A DNA stretch of 64,000 nucleotides from a bacterium (GTDB taxonomy: Bacteria; Verrucomicrobiota; Verrucomicrobiia; Limisphaerales; RI-55). The stretch spans positions 124,001 through 188,000 of the forward strand of contig WGOC01000019.1 of assembly GCA_016124235.1 (NCBI GenBank). The letters run 5' to 3'. The notes under the pieces are model-generated. The model was not told where the DNA came from and ran no database searches. It was given only the letters and a program-made list of their open reading frames with translations. Shown piece after piece: positions 35,060 through 44,309 of the stretch; position 1 is the stretch's first letter; each line of letters starts with the position of its first letter. The translations under genes were made by a program, and so were the position numbers.

Positions 35060-36973
35060 ATGAAACCGAAATTCTTCCTCCTGCTCCTGGTGGTGGCCGC
35101 GGTCGCCGCCGGCGGCGGGTTCTTTGTCGCCCAACACCTCCATCCAGCGGCGACGACTTCCGCAAAAAAGACGCTGTACACCTGCGGCATGCATCCGCAG
35201 GTCATCCAGGATCATCCCGGAAATTGCCCGATCTGTGGCATGAAATTGACACCGATTCGGAACAACAATGCGGTCGCAAAAACCGCGTCCGGCGAACGCA
35301 AGATCAAGTATTGGCGGGCGCCGATGGATCCCAATTACATTTCCGACAAGCCGGGTAAATCACCGATGGGAATGGACCTCGTGCCCGTGTACGAAGACGA
35401 GGCCGCCGCCGCGGATGCTTCGGCGATTTCCATTGATCCGGTGACCATCCAAAACATGGGCGTCCGCACGGAAGTCGTCACTCGCGGTCCCTTGCGGCGC
35501 ACGGTTCGCACGGTCGCCACGATCAACTTCGACGAAACGACCCTCGTTGACGTCACCACCAAGTTCAATGGCTGGATCGAGAAACTCTACGTCGACTCCA
35601 CTGGCCAGCAGGTGCATCGCGGCGATCCGTTGTTCGACATCTATTCGCCGGAGCTTTACAGCGCGCAGACAGAGTATCTGCAGGCGCTCAAGCCGGGCCT
35701 CGGCAGTGATTCAAGTCTCCTCGAAACCGCGCGACTGAAGCTGAAGTATTATGACATCAGCGACGCCCAAACTGCGGATCTCGAAAAAACTCACGAACCC
35801 AAAAAGGCCCTGCAGATCACCGCACCGGCCGACGGGTTTGTCATGGAGAAGACCGCGATTGAAGGGATGATGGTGCAATCGGGCATGAAGCTCTATCGCA
35901 TCGCCGATCTCGGGATCGTGTGGGTCTATGCGCAGGTCTATGAGCAGGATCTACCTTTCGTGAAACTCGGGCAGGAAGCGGTCATGAACTTGTCGTATCT
36001 GAGCGATCGCAAATTCCGCGGCCGGGTCACCTACATCTATCCTTCACTCGATGAACAAACCCGCACTGCCCGCGTGCGAATGGAGTTTCATAATCCCGGC
36101 TATTTTCTCAAACCCGGCATGTTCGCCAGTGTGGAGTTGATCACGCAACTGGAACCCGACGCATTGCTCGTGCCGGAAATGGCGGTGCTCCGCAGCGGCG
36201 AGAAAAACACTGTGTTCGTGGCACTCGACGGCGGGCGGTTCGATCCGCGCACGGTGGTCCTTGGTCCTCGCGCGGAGAACAATCAGTACGCCGTGCTTTC
36301 AGGTTTGCAGGCCGGCGAACGGGTGGTGACCTCAGGACAATTCATGCTCGATTCGGAAAGCCAATTGCGCGAGGCGATCCAGAAAATGGAGGAGCCCAAA
36401 TCGGGGATCGAATCCACCGCCGTGCCGCCGGCGGTCGCGTCGGCAACCATTAACACCAATCAGGCGACTCAAGTTTCCGCATCCGAAGAACACGTGACCT
36501 ACATCTGCCCGATGCCCGAGCACGTCTCGATCGAGTATGATCATCCCGGCAACTGCCCAATCTGCGGCATGAAGCTCGTTCCGGTTTCCGCCAGTTTGCT
36601 CAAGCAGATCCATCCCGGCGGCGTGATCAAATACTATACCTGCCCGATGCCCGAGCACTCGGATGTGCATTCGGCAACGCCCGGCAAATGCCCGCGGTGC
36701 GGCATGACATTGATTCCCGTGATGGAACAACCGGGAACCAATTCCGCAACCGCGAATCCCGCACCTGCTCCTGAGCCGGACAAGTCGGCGCAATTGCTCG
36801 ACCAACTCTACACCTGTCCGATGCCGGCGCATGCGGATGTCGTTTCCGATAAGCCAGGCAAGTGTCCGAAATGCGACATGGACCTGGTCAAGGCTTCGAC
36901 TGTCGCGCACGGCAAGATCGCGGTGAAAAACTGGCTGGCCGCACATCTCGACGAAGCGGGTCATCAACATTGA
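35060..36973 (+). CDS. CusB-like periplasmic adaptor with five heavy-metal-binding repeats
   Basis: 637 residues. A membrane anchor (FFLLLLVVAAVAAGGGFFVA) is followed by one Cys-containing repeat (YTCGMHPQVIQDHPGNCPIC, residues about 40-66) and a Met-only variant (WRAPMDPNYISDKPGKSPMG). The adaptor core (about 120-460) has LPFVKLGQEAVMNLSYLSDR and GYFLKPGMFASVEL. Three further repeats lie at the C-terminus at about 481-509, 525-554 and 583-612, each with CPM...CPxCxM. CusB proteins usually have none to two, so five is unusual. It links CusA- and CusC-like partners and probably hands Cu(I)/Ag(I) to the pump. Confidence 0.93.
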   Translation: MKPKFFLLLLVVAAVAAGGGFFVAQHLHPAATTSAKKTLYTCGMHPQVIQDHPGNCPICGMKLTPIRNNNAVAKTASGERKIKYWRAPMDPNYISDKPGKSPMGMDLVPVYEDEAAAADASAISIDPVTIQNMGVRTEVVTRGPLRRTVRTVATINFDETTLVDVTTKFNGWIEKLYVDSTGQQVHRGDPLFDIYSPELYSAQTEYLQALKPGLGSDSSLLETARLKLKYYDISDAQTADLEKTHEPKKALQITAPADGFVMEKTAIEGMMVQSGMKLYRIADLGIVWVYAQVYEQDLPFVKLGQEAVMNLSYLSDRKFRGRVTYIYPSLDEQTRTARVRMEFHNPGYFLKPGMFASVELITQLEPDALLVPEMAVLRSGEKNTVFVALDGGRFDPRTVVLGPRAENNQYAVLSGLQAGERVVTSGQFMLDSESQLREAIQKMEEPKSGIESTAVPPAVASATINTNQATQVSASEEHVTYICPMPEHVSIEYDHPGNCPICGMKLVPVSASLLKQIHPGGVIKYYTCPMPEHSDVHSATPGKCPRCGMTLIPVMEQPGTNSATANPAPAPEPDKSAQLLDQLYTCPMPAHADVVSDKPGKCPKCDMDLVKASTVAHGKIAVKNWLAAHLDEAGHQH

Positions 36974-36995
36974 GCGCCAGAGAAAAGAGGCAACC

Positions 36996-39900
36996 ATGCT
37001 CAAGGCCATCATTGATTTTTCGCTGCGGAACAAATTCCTCGTCGTTGTGGGGACCATTGTCCTGACTTTGGCGGGCCTTTATTCGCTGAAGAAGATTCCG
37101 CTGGATGCGATCCCGGATCTCTCCGACGTGCAGGTGATCGTTTACACGCAATGGCCCGGTCAGGCGCCGCAGATCGTGCAGGACCAGGTCACGTATCCGA
37201 TCACGACCAAAATGCTTTCGGTGCCTTATGCAAAAGTCGTGCGCGGTTATTCATTCTACGGCTTCTCGTTCGTTTACGTGATCTTCGAGGACGGCACCGA
37301 TCCGTATTGGGCGCGAAGTCGCGTGCTCGAGTATTTGAGCGGACTGGGCAACCAATTGCCCAAGGGTGTCACACCCACGCTGGGACCCGATGCGACAGGT
37401 GTGGGTTGGGCGTTCATGTACACGTTGCAATCCAAACAACGTGATCTCTATGAACTGCGCGCGTATCAGGATTGGTATTTGAAATACCAACTCACCGCGG
37501 TCGATGGCGTCTCGGAAGTGGCGTCAATCGGCGGGGCGGAAAAGCAGTACCAAGTCACGGTCGACCCCGTGAAACTGCGCGCCTACAAATTGCCCTTGTC
37601 GCAGGTCAGCATGGCGATTCAGCGCAGTAATGGCGAAGTGGGAGGACGCTCGATCGAGATGTCGGAGAAGGAGTTCATCCTGCGCGTCAAGGGCTACGTC
37701 GAGAACCTCGATCAAATCCGGGAAATCGCCGTGGGGGTCGGTGCGGACGGCGTGCCGATCCGGCTCCAGGATGTTGCCACCGTTCAGATCGGTCCCGAGA
37801 TGCGACGTGGCATCGCCGAGTGGAACGGCGAAGGCGAAACGGTCGGCGGCATTGTGGTCGTGCGTTACGGCGCGAACGCGCGGGAAGTGATCGCCAACGT
37901 GAAGGCGAAGCTGGATGAGGCGATGAAGGGACTGCCCGCCGATGTGACTTACAAAGTCGCTTACGATCGCACCACGTTGATTGATCGAGCCGTCAAAACA
38001 CTTGAGGAAAAGTTGATCGAGGAAAGCATCGTGGTGGCGCTGGTCTGCCTGCTGTTTCTTTTGCACTTCCGCAGCGCCTTGGTCGCAATCGTCATTCTGC
38101 CGGTCGCCGTGCTGACTTCGTTTGTCGTGATGCACGGCCAGGGGATCAGCTCCAACATCATGTCGCTGGGCGGCATCGCGATCGCCATCGGCGCGATGGT
38201 GGACGCCGTGATCATCATGATCGAAAACGCCCACAAACATATCGAACACGACGGCGGCAAAAAGCCGCACTGGCAAATCATCCGCGACGCTTCCATCGAG
38301 GTTGGGCCGACGCTCTTCTATTCGTTGCTCGTCATCACCGTTTCGTTCATTCCGGTCTTTACGCTTCAAGCTCAGGAAGGCCGGTTGTTCAAACCGCTGG
38401 CGTTTACGAAGACGTATTCGATGGCCGCCGCCGCGTTATTGTCGATCACTCTCGCGCCGGTTTTGATGGGCTGGTTCATTCGCGGCAAATTGCTCGCCGA
38501 GGAAAAGAATCCGATCAACCGGTTTCTGATCTGGCTTTATCATCCCGTCCTCAACTTCGTCGTGCGCTGGCGCTGGCCGGTTATTCTGTGCGCCGGCGCC
38601 ATTGTCGCGTGGGTGTTTTTCCCGTGGAACCGACTGGTCGTGGCGCACTTGCCGGAAGGCTCGACGCGGGATCTGGCGCAAAGGGCCGGTGCGCTTTTCC
38701 CGTTTCAAAACATCGGTTCGGAGTTCATGCCGCCGCTTTACGAAGGCGACCTGCTCTATATGCCCACGACGTTTCCCGGCATCTCATCGACCAAAGCGCG
38801 TGAGCTTCTGCAACAGACCGACAAGCTCCTCAAGACGTTTCCCGAGGTCAAAAGCGTGTTCGGCAAAATCGGCCGCGCGGAGACTGCCACCGATCCCGCA
38901 CCGTTCGACATGATTGAAACCACGATCACGCTCAAGGACGAAAAGGACTGGCCGGCGGTCGACATACGGGATGACGAGGGCAATGTGATCGGACACCGGG
39001 CGCGCACGCCGGATGAACTGGTCGACGCGATGAACGCGGCGGTGCAATTCCCCGGTTTGAACAATGCGTGGACCATGCCGATCAAGACCCGCATCGACAT
39101 GCTTTCCACCGGCATCAAAACACCGGTGGGCATCAAGGTGGCCGGCCCCGATTTGCCCACGTTGGAAAAGATTGGCGAACAGATCGAGGCCGTGGTTCGC
39201 CGCGTGCCGGGAACCGCCAGCGCCTACGCCGAACGCGTGATGGGTGGTAATTACATCGAGTTCACCATCAACCGCGAGGCGATCGCCCGTTACGGCCTGA
39301 CGGTCGGCGACGTGCAGGATGTGCTGGCGGTCGCCCTGGGTGGCATGCCCATCACGACCACCGTCGAAGGACTCGAACGTTACACGATCAATCTGCGTTA
39401 CGAGCGGGATTTCCGCACGGATCTGCAAGCGTTGAAGGACATCATCATCCCGACGCCGACGGGCGCCCAGGTACCGCTCGGTCAGCTTGCGAATTTGAAA
39501 ATCGTTCGCGCACCAATGTCGATCAAAAGCGAGGCCGCCGTCCCCAATGCCTGGATCTACGTGGACATCAAGGGCGTGGATGTCGGCACTTATGTTTCGA
39601 TGGCCCAACGCGCGGTCAACGAAGCGCTTGCCAATGGCACCATCCAAAAGCCGGAAGGCTACAACATCTTCTGGAGCGGTCAGTACGAGTACATGCAGCG
39701 CGCCAAACAACGATTGATGATCGTCGTGCCGCTGACACTCCTGATCATTACGTTCATCATTTATCTGAACACAAAGTCCGGCATTAAGACCGCCATTGTC
39801 TTGCTCGCTGTTCCGTTCTCATTGGTCGGTGCCTTTTGGATGCTTTACCTGAGCGGATACAATCTGAGCGTCGCGGTGTGGGTCGGCATCATTGCACTGG

Positions 39901-40262
39901 CCGGACTCGACGCGGAAACCGGTGTGGTCATGTTGCTCTACCTCGATCTCGCCTACGAAGATTGGAAAAAGAAAGGTCTGATGCGAAACGCCGAAGACCT
40001 GCACGAATCGATCTATCACGGCGCCGTAAAACGCGTACGTCCGAAAGCGATGACGGCGGCCGTCATCATCGCCGGCCTGATGCCCATTCTTTGGAGCCAC
40101 GGCGCCGGAGCCGATGTGATGAAACGGATCGCCACGCCGATGATCGGCGGCGTGGTCACCAGCACGATCCTGGAGCTGATGGTTTACCCGGCGGTTTACT
40201 TCGTATGGCGGAACCGCTCGCTATCCGGGACTATGTTGTCGGTGGCCGATGATCCCAAGTGA
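36996..40262 (+). CDS. cusA: CusA-like heavy-metal RND efflux pump (Cu(I)/Ag(I) type)
   Basis: 1088 residues with the twelve-helix RND layout. Inner-membrane proton/metal antiporter. The three Met-containing segments that form the CusA copper path are all conserved: YEGDLLYMPTT, APFDMIETTIT and RIDMLSTG, pointing to monovalent copper/silver rather than zinc/cobalt. IALAGLDAETGVVMLLYLDL in the helix 10 region and RPKAMTAAVIIAGLMPILWS near the C-terminus match too. It starts 22 bases after the adaptor gene, and the stop overlaps one copy of the TGAGGTGT motif (reverse strand). Confidence 0.95.
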   Translation: MLKAIIDFSLRNKFLVVVGTIVLTLAGLYSLKKIPLDAIPDLSDVQVIVYTQWPGQAPQIVQDQVTYPITTKMLSVPYAKVVRGYSFYGFSFVYVIFEDGTDPYWARSRVLEYLSGLGNQLPKGVTPTLGPDATGVGWAFMYTLQSKQRDLYELRAYQDWYLKYQLTAVDGVSEVASIGGAEKQYQVTVDPVKLRAYKLPLSQVSMAIQRSNGEVGGRSIEMSEKEFILRVKGYVENLDQIREIAVGVGADGVPIRLQDVATVQIGPEMRRGIAEWNGEGETVGGIVVVRYGANAREVIANVKAKLDEAMKGLPADVTYKVAYDRTTLIDRAVKTLEEKLIEESIVVALVCLLFLLHFRSALVAIVILPVAVLTSFVVMHGQGISSNIMSLGGIAIAIGAMVDAVIIMIENAHKHIEHDGGKKPHWQIIRDASIEVGPTLFYSLLVITVSFIPVFTLQAQEGRLFKPLAFTKTYSMAAAALLSITLAPVLMGWFIRGKLLAEEKNPINRFLIWLYHPVLNFVVRWRWPVILCAGAIVAWVFFPWNRLVVAHLPEGSTRDLAQRAGALFPFQNIGSEFMPPLYEGDLLYMPTTFPGISSTKARELLQQTDKLLKTFPEVKSVFGKIGRAETATDPAPFDMIETTITLKDEKDWPAVDIRDDEGNVIGHRARTPDELVDAMNAAVQFPGLNNAWTMPIKTRIDMLSTGIKTPVGIKVAGPDLPTLEKIGEQIEAVVRRVPGTASAYAERVMGGNYIEFTINREAIARYGLTVGDVQDVLAVALGGMPITTTVEGLERYTINLRYERDFRTDLQALKDIIIPTPTGAQVPLGQLANLKIVRAPMSIKSEAAVPNAWIYVDIKGVDVGTYVSMAQRAVNEALANGTIQKPEGYNIFWSGQYEYMQRAKQRLMIVVPLTLLIITFIIYLNTKSGIKTAIVLLAVPFSLVGAFWMLYLSGYNLSVAVWVGIIALAGLDAETGVVMLLYLDLAYEDWKKKGLMRNAEDLHESIYHGAVKRVRPKAMTAAVIIAGLMPILWSHGAGADVMKRIATPMIGGVVTSTILELMVYPAVYFVWRNRSLSGTMLSVADDPK

Positions 40263-40414
40263 CACCTCAATATTTGAGAGTAAATACCATGTATCGCAAG
40301 CCGGTTCCCGATTTGTTTTCCCACCTTTGATCGAGAGCTATTATACGGAGATATGGGTAACGAAGGTGATGTTGCCTGCCCAATACAGACCAGGCGATTC
40401 CAGTATCCGGGTGA

Positions 40415-40430
40415 CATTTCACTGAGGTGT
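40415..40430 (+). promoter_or_regulatory. Candidate shared operator/promoter element, copy A
   Basis: CATTTCAC directly followed by TGAGGTGT, 95 bases upstream of the DUF2231 gene. The same two octamers occur 3 bases further apart ahead of the ECF sigma gene (41029-41047), and a reverse-strand TGAGGTGT lies at 40262-40269. Function is inferred from recurrence only. Confidence 0.35.
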
Positions 40431-40525
40431 CCTAATTTCGTAGTGGTCGATTTCCATTCCGATCAATGGATCGAGACGGATGACCGCATGCAAATGACAG
40501 CAACAGTGTATTGGAAAATCCTGAA

Positions 40526-40984
40526 ATGACTATGAACACTCTTACGCTCGCGACGGGCGCCATGCCGGCGATTCGTCAATTCGTCTCATCAATGAAGCTG
40601 CATCCCATCCTCGTCAATTTCACCGCCGCGTTGGTGCCGGTATCATTCGCCTGCGACGTGGTCGCACGCTCACTGAAGAATGAATCGCTGCGGCATACCG
40701 CGTGGTGGACCCTGGTTTTTGCGGCGGTCATCACGCCGTTTACGGCAATCACCGGCTGGCTGTTTTGGATGGGCGACGACAACGGTGTAACAGGCATGAC
40801 CATTCACAAGTGGCTCGGGATTGGTCTGACCGTCGCACTGGGCAGCTTGCTTGCCTGGCGATTCCAGCAGCACCGCCAAAAGCAGTGGGCCACGATCCCC
40901 TATCTGGTCATGGCGGCGGTATTGGTCATCGCCCTGGTCATTCAAGGGCACCTCGGCGGTGAACAAGTATTCAGCGGCATGTGA
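40526..40984 (+). CDS. DUF2231 membrane protein
   Basis: 152 residues from the ATG at 40526 (TTG at 40511 and ATG at 40532 are alternatives). Four membrane segments: LHPILVNFTAALVPVSFACD, TLVFAAVITPFTAITGWLFW, WLGIGLTVALGSLLAW and PYLVMAAVLVIALVIQGHLG. The opening LHPxLV and closing GHLGGE are DUF2231 signatures. Function unknown; frequently found in metal-resistance or heme/redox contexts, as here between cusA and the sigma/copA pair. Confidence 0.88.
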   Translation: MTMNTLTLATGAMPAIRQFVSSMKLHPILVNFTAALVPVSFACDVVARSLKNESLRHTAWWTLVFAAVITPFTAITGWLFWMGDDNGVTGMTIHKWLGIGLTVALGSLLAWRFQQHRQKQWATIPYLVMAAVLVIALVIQGHLGGEQVFSGM

Positions 40985-41028
40985 CGATTCCCACAGGGTG
41001 CTAAGGGCTCGATATACGGGAATCACCC

Positions 41029-41047
41029 CATTTCACCTTTGAGGTGT
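41029..41047 (+). promoter_or_regulatory. Candidate shared operator/promoter element, copy B
   Basis: CATTTCAC, three bases, then TGAGGTGT, ending 35 bases before the sigma factor's ATG at 41082. It matches copy A at 40415-40430. The position suits a promoter autoregulated by the CorE-like sigma factor, but that is inference. Confidence 0.35.
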
Positions 41048-41081
41048 AATATCCGGTTTGCCGCCCCGTCAGCCTTTGCAA

Positions 41082-41630
41082 ATGACCAATATTGAATCCC
41101 ATCTACTAAAACATCTGACCGAGTTTCTCGCCTTTGCGCGACACCGGGTGGGCAACCCCGAACTGGCCGCTGACGTCGTGCAGGAAAGCCTGCTGAAAGC
41201 GCTGAGAAGCCAAAACCAGCTTGTGGACGAGGGAAGCAGCCGCGCCTGGTTTTACCGCATTCTCCGCCACACCATCATTGATCTTCAGCATCGACGGCAG
41301 ACCGAACACCACACGACGGCACAGCTTGCCGTGGAGCTTGAATCAGCGAACGATTCGGAAACGGATCGCGTGGTTTGCGAGTGCCTGCGACATCTCCTGC
41401 CGACCATGAATCCCGGTTACGCCCGTTTGATCGAGAGCATCGACCTGAACGGCGCCACACCCGACGAAATCGCCAACGAGTTTTCGACCAGCCGAAACAA
41501 CGTCAACGTCCGGCTGCACCGGGCCCGGCAACAACTCAAGCAACGATTGGAAGATACCTGCCGGGTCTGTGCGACGCACGGCTGCCTGGACTGCGATTGC
41601 GAACCGGCAACCATGGAAAAGGGATTTTGA
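41082..41630 (+). CDS. CorE-like ECF sigma factor with C-terminal Cys-rich metal-sensing tail
   Basis: 182 residues from the ATG at 41082. Sigma-2 (about 8-75) contains LAADVVQESLLKALRSQNQL and AWFYRILRHTIIDLQHRRQ; sigma-4 (about 105-155) contains ATPDEIANEFSTSRNNVNVR. Two features fit CorE-type factors that sense metal directly without an anti-sigma: a CxC in the inter-domain linker (C99-E-C101) and a tail with five Cys and one His (C160, C163, H166, C168, C171, C173). Its stop is two bases before the copper ATPase start, so the two genes are surely co-transcribed. The most likely role is copper-dependent control of copA and possibly the cus genes. Confidence 0.85.
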   Translation: MTNIESHLLKHLTEFLAFARHRVGNPELAADVVQESLLKALRSQNQLVDEGSSRAWFYRILRHTIIDLQHRRQTEHHTTAQLAVELESANDSETDRVVCECLRHLLPTMNPGYARLIESIDLNGATPDEIANEFSTSRNNVNVRLHRARQQLKQRLEDTCRVCATHGCLDCDCEPATMEKGF

Positions 41631-41632
41631 AC

Positions 41633-42406
41633 ATGGCCATTGATCCGATATGCGGAATGGAGGTTGATGAGACCAAAGCGCTCAAGGCGGAGCGGGACGG
41701 TGTCACTCACTATTTTTGTTCCGAGCACTGTCGCGGAACGTTTCTTAAAAACGGAAGCCGGGATTCGGTCTCGGATGCCCACCACGCTCACCCGCCTCAC
41801 AAAAGCGATACGACAAAGTCCTGCTGCGGGGCAACCGGTCACCAGCAGGATGAGCACGGTCAGCATCAGGCATCCGCCCGTCCGGCCCATCACCACCACG
41901 CCCACGGTGATTCCCAGGAAGGAGCCCGAAACTCGGCCAAGGCGTATTATTGCCCGATGTGTCCGGGCGTGGAATCGGACAAGCCGGGCGATTGCCCGAA
42001 ATGCGGAATGGCTTTGGAACTCAATCCCGCCGCGAAGCAAAGAAAGGGAACGATCTGGACGTGTCCGATGCATCCGGAGATCGAGCAGGATCATCCCGGC
42101 CAATGCCCGAAGTGCGGCATGGACCTGGAGCCCAAGTCAGTCGGCGGTGGTGGCGACGAAGAGGAAGCAGCAACCCGGTCGTTGAGTCGCAAGTTTTGGA
42201 TCGCGCTCATTCTCACGGTGCCGGTGCTGATTCTGGCAATGGGCAAAATGATTCCCGGTCTACCTTTCGAAGAAAGGATCCCTCACCGCGTGGGCAAATG
42301 GCTCGAATTTGTGCTCAGCGCGCCGGTGGTGATCTGGGCCGGCGGAATGTTTTTCAACGCGGCTGGAACTCCATCGTCAATCGCAGCCCCAACATGTTCA
42401 CGTTGA
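41633..42406 (+). CDS. Copper P-type ATPase, N-terminal fragment (YHS, His-rich, two metal-binding repeats)
   Basis: 258 residues, ending by frameshift. Order: YHS domain ([20 protein letters not shown], then [15 protein letters not shown]), a His-rich linker with about a dozen His, two heavy-metal-binding repeats ([20 protein letters not shown] and [20 protein letters not shown]), then the first membrane helix [20 protein letters not shown] and [18 protein letters not shown]. The frame then runs into unrelated residues and stops at 42404-42406. The lesion is in the T5 tract at 42350-42354: adding one base restores [16 protein letters not shown] and the frame of the downstream fragment. Confidence 0.85.
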   Translation: MAIDPICGMEVDETKALKAERDGVTHYFCSEHCRGTFLKNGSRDSVSDAHHAHPPHKSDTTKSCCGATGHQQDEHGQHQASARPAHHHHAHGDSQEGARNSAKAYYCPMCPGVESDKPGDCPKCGMALELNPAAKQRKGTIWTCPMHPEIEQDHPGQCPKCGMDLEPKSVGGGGDEEEAATRSLSRKFWIALILTVPVLILAMGKMIPGLPFEERIPHRVGKWLEFVLSAPVVIWAGGMFFNAAGTPSSIAAPTCSR

Positions 42407-44229
42407 TCGCCATCGGCGTGGGGGCGGCCTTTGGATTCAGCGTCGTGGCGGTATTGGCGCCAGGCATCTTCCCGGAGTCCTTTCGCCAGCACGGTGAAGT
42501 GGGACTTTATTTCGAATCGGCCGCGGTGATTACGACGCTCGTGTTGATGGGCCAATTGCTGGAGGCCCGGGCGCGCAGCCGCACCGGCAAGGCGGTTCAG
42601 GCGCTGCTTGAACTCGGAGCCAAGACGGCACACCGAATCCGCGATGGCCAGGAGGAGGATGTGTCCATCGAGGCAATTCAACCCGGCGACGAACTACGCG
42701 TCCGCCCGGGTGAGAAAGTGCCGCTTGACGGCGTCATCGTCGACGGCCGAAGCAACATCGACGAATCCATGATCACCGGCGAACCGGTTCCGGTGGAGAA
42801 GCAATCGGGCGACCGGGTCATCGGCGCCACGGTCAATCAAACCGGTTCCTTTGTCATGCGGGCGGAGAAAGTCGGTGAGGAAACGCTCCTCGCGCAAATC
42901 ATTCACATGGTGTCCGAGGCGCAGCGCAGTCGTGCGCCCATTCAAAAGCTCGCTGATCACGTTTCGGCGTGGTTCGTGCCCACGGTAGTGGTTTCGGCGA
43001 TCATCACCTTTGTCGTGTGGACCATCTGGGGACCGACACCCGCCTTGGCCTACGCGTTGGTCAACGCGGTTGCGGTCCTGATCATTGCCTGTCCGTGCGC
43101 GCTGGGTCTGGCAACTCCTATGTCCATCATGGTGGGTGTGGGTCGGGCCGCGCGGGCCGGGATTCTGGTTAAGAACGCCGAAGCGATCGAGCACACGGAG
43201 AAGGTCACGCATCTGATTACCGACAAGACCGGCACCCTCACCGCCGGTAGACCCAAGGTGGTCGAAATAATCGTGGCCGGTAGGACGAAGCTCCCGCTGA
43301 GCCCTGATCAAATGAAAAAGCCAGGTTCGGCAAATGTCTCGCCCGACGACGAAGAAGAGAACGCGATCCTTCGGTTTGCGGCAGCGCTGGAACAACAAAG
43401 CGAACATCCGTTGGCGCGCGCCATCGTCGACGCCGCGAAGGAGCAGAATCTCGAGCTGGCAGCACCCGAGAATTTTGAGTCAACCACCGGCGGGGGCGTT
43501 CGTGGGGAAGTCGATGGTGACACGATTCGCGTGGGCAAACCGGGCTTTCTACAGGAACACGGAATCTCACTGGATGATGCCCTGAACCGGCGCGCGCAGG
43601 AACTTCAAGAGCAGGCTCGAACCATTGTCTGGGTTGCCCGCGGCCAGAAAGTCCTTGGGTTGATCGCGATCGCCGACCCGATCAAGGAATCGACCCCCGC
43701 AGCGATCCGCCGCCTGCATGAATTGGGAATCAAGATCATCATGTGCACCGGCGACAACGAGCAAACCGCGCGGGCCGTGGCGAAGGAACTGGCGATCGAC
43801 GAAGTGCATGCCGGAGTGACGCCCGAAGACAAGCACCGGATCGTCAAGGAATTGCAGGATCAGGGCGGAATCGTAGCGATGGCCGGGGATGGGATCAACG
43901 ATGCGCCGGCGCTCGCCGCGGCCGATGTCGGCATCGCGATGGGCACCGGCACGGACGTTGCCATTGAAAGCGCCGGTATCACGCTGGTGAAAGGCGATTT
44001 ATCGGGCATCGCGAAGGCTGTGCAACTCAGTCGCGCAGTGATGCGGAACATCCGACAAAACCTGTTCTTCGCGTTTGTTTACAACGCCGTCGGTATACCT
44101 GTTGCCGCGGGCATCCTCTATCCCTTCGTCGGGCTCCTGCTGAATCCGATGATCGCCGGCGCTGCCATGAGCTTCAGTTCCGTCAGCGTCATCACCAACG
44201 CTTTGCGGTTGCGGCGATCCCGGCTCTGA
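42394..44229 (+). CDS. copA: Copper-translocating P1B-type ATPase, catalytic part (downstream of frameshift)
   Basis: Given from the first ATG after the lesion; homology itself starts at about 42355, so this is the rest of the 41633 gene. All P1B motifs are intact: actuator [16 protein letters not shown], metal-binding CPC in [16 protein letters not shown], phosphorylation [32 protein letters not shown] and [16 protein letters not shown]. It exports Cu(I) from the cytoplasm at ATP cost. The joined protein would be about 865 residues, normal for a CopB/CopA-like pump with an extended N-terminus. Either a sequencing slip in a T-run or a genuine recent inactivation. Confidence 0.92.
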   Translation: MFTLIAIGVGAAFGFSVVAVLAPGIFPESFRQHGEVGLYFESAAVITTLVLMGQLLEARARSRTGKAVQALLELGAKTAHRIRDGQEEDVSIEAIQPGDELRVRPGEKVPLDGVIVDGRSNIDESMITGEPVPVEKQSGDRVIGATVNQTGSFVMRAEKVGEETLLAQIIHMVSEAQRSRAPIQKLADHVSAWFVPTVVVSAIITFVVWTIWGPTPALAYALVNAVAVLIIACPCALGLATPMSIMVGVGRAARAGILVKNAEAIEHTEKVTHLITDKTGTLTAGRPKVVEIIVAGRTKLPLSPDQMKKPGSANVSPDDEEENAILRFAAALEQQSEHPLARAIVDAAKEQNLELAAPENFESTTGGGVRGEVDGDTIRVGKPGFLQEHGISLDDALNRRAQELQEQARTIVWVARGQKVLGLIAIADPIKESTPAAIRRLHELGIKIIMCTGDNEQTARAVAKELAIDEVHAGVTPEDKHRIVKELQDQGGIVAMAGDGINDAPALAAADVGIAMGTGTDVAIESAGITLVKGDLSGIAKAVQLSRAVMRNIRQNLFFAFVYNAVGIPVAAGILYPFVGLLLNPMIAGAAMSFSSVSVITNALRLRRSRL

Positions 44230-44309
44230 CCAAAAGCGAAAGCGGCGAGGTCTCCTGTCGTGGTCCACAACGCAAACCAAGTTCAGGATCGCCCGGATGT
44301 CATTCGCAA

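Noticed and set aside
40266-40278. CTCAA-TAT-TTGAG palindrome after cusA as terminator or operator
   Set aside because: Five-bp AT-rich arms with a 3-base centre and no T-run; kept only as part of the TGAGGTGT observation.
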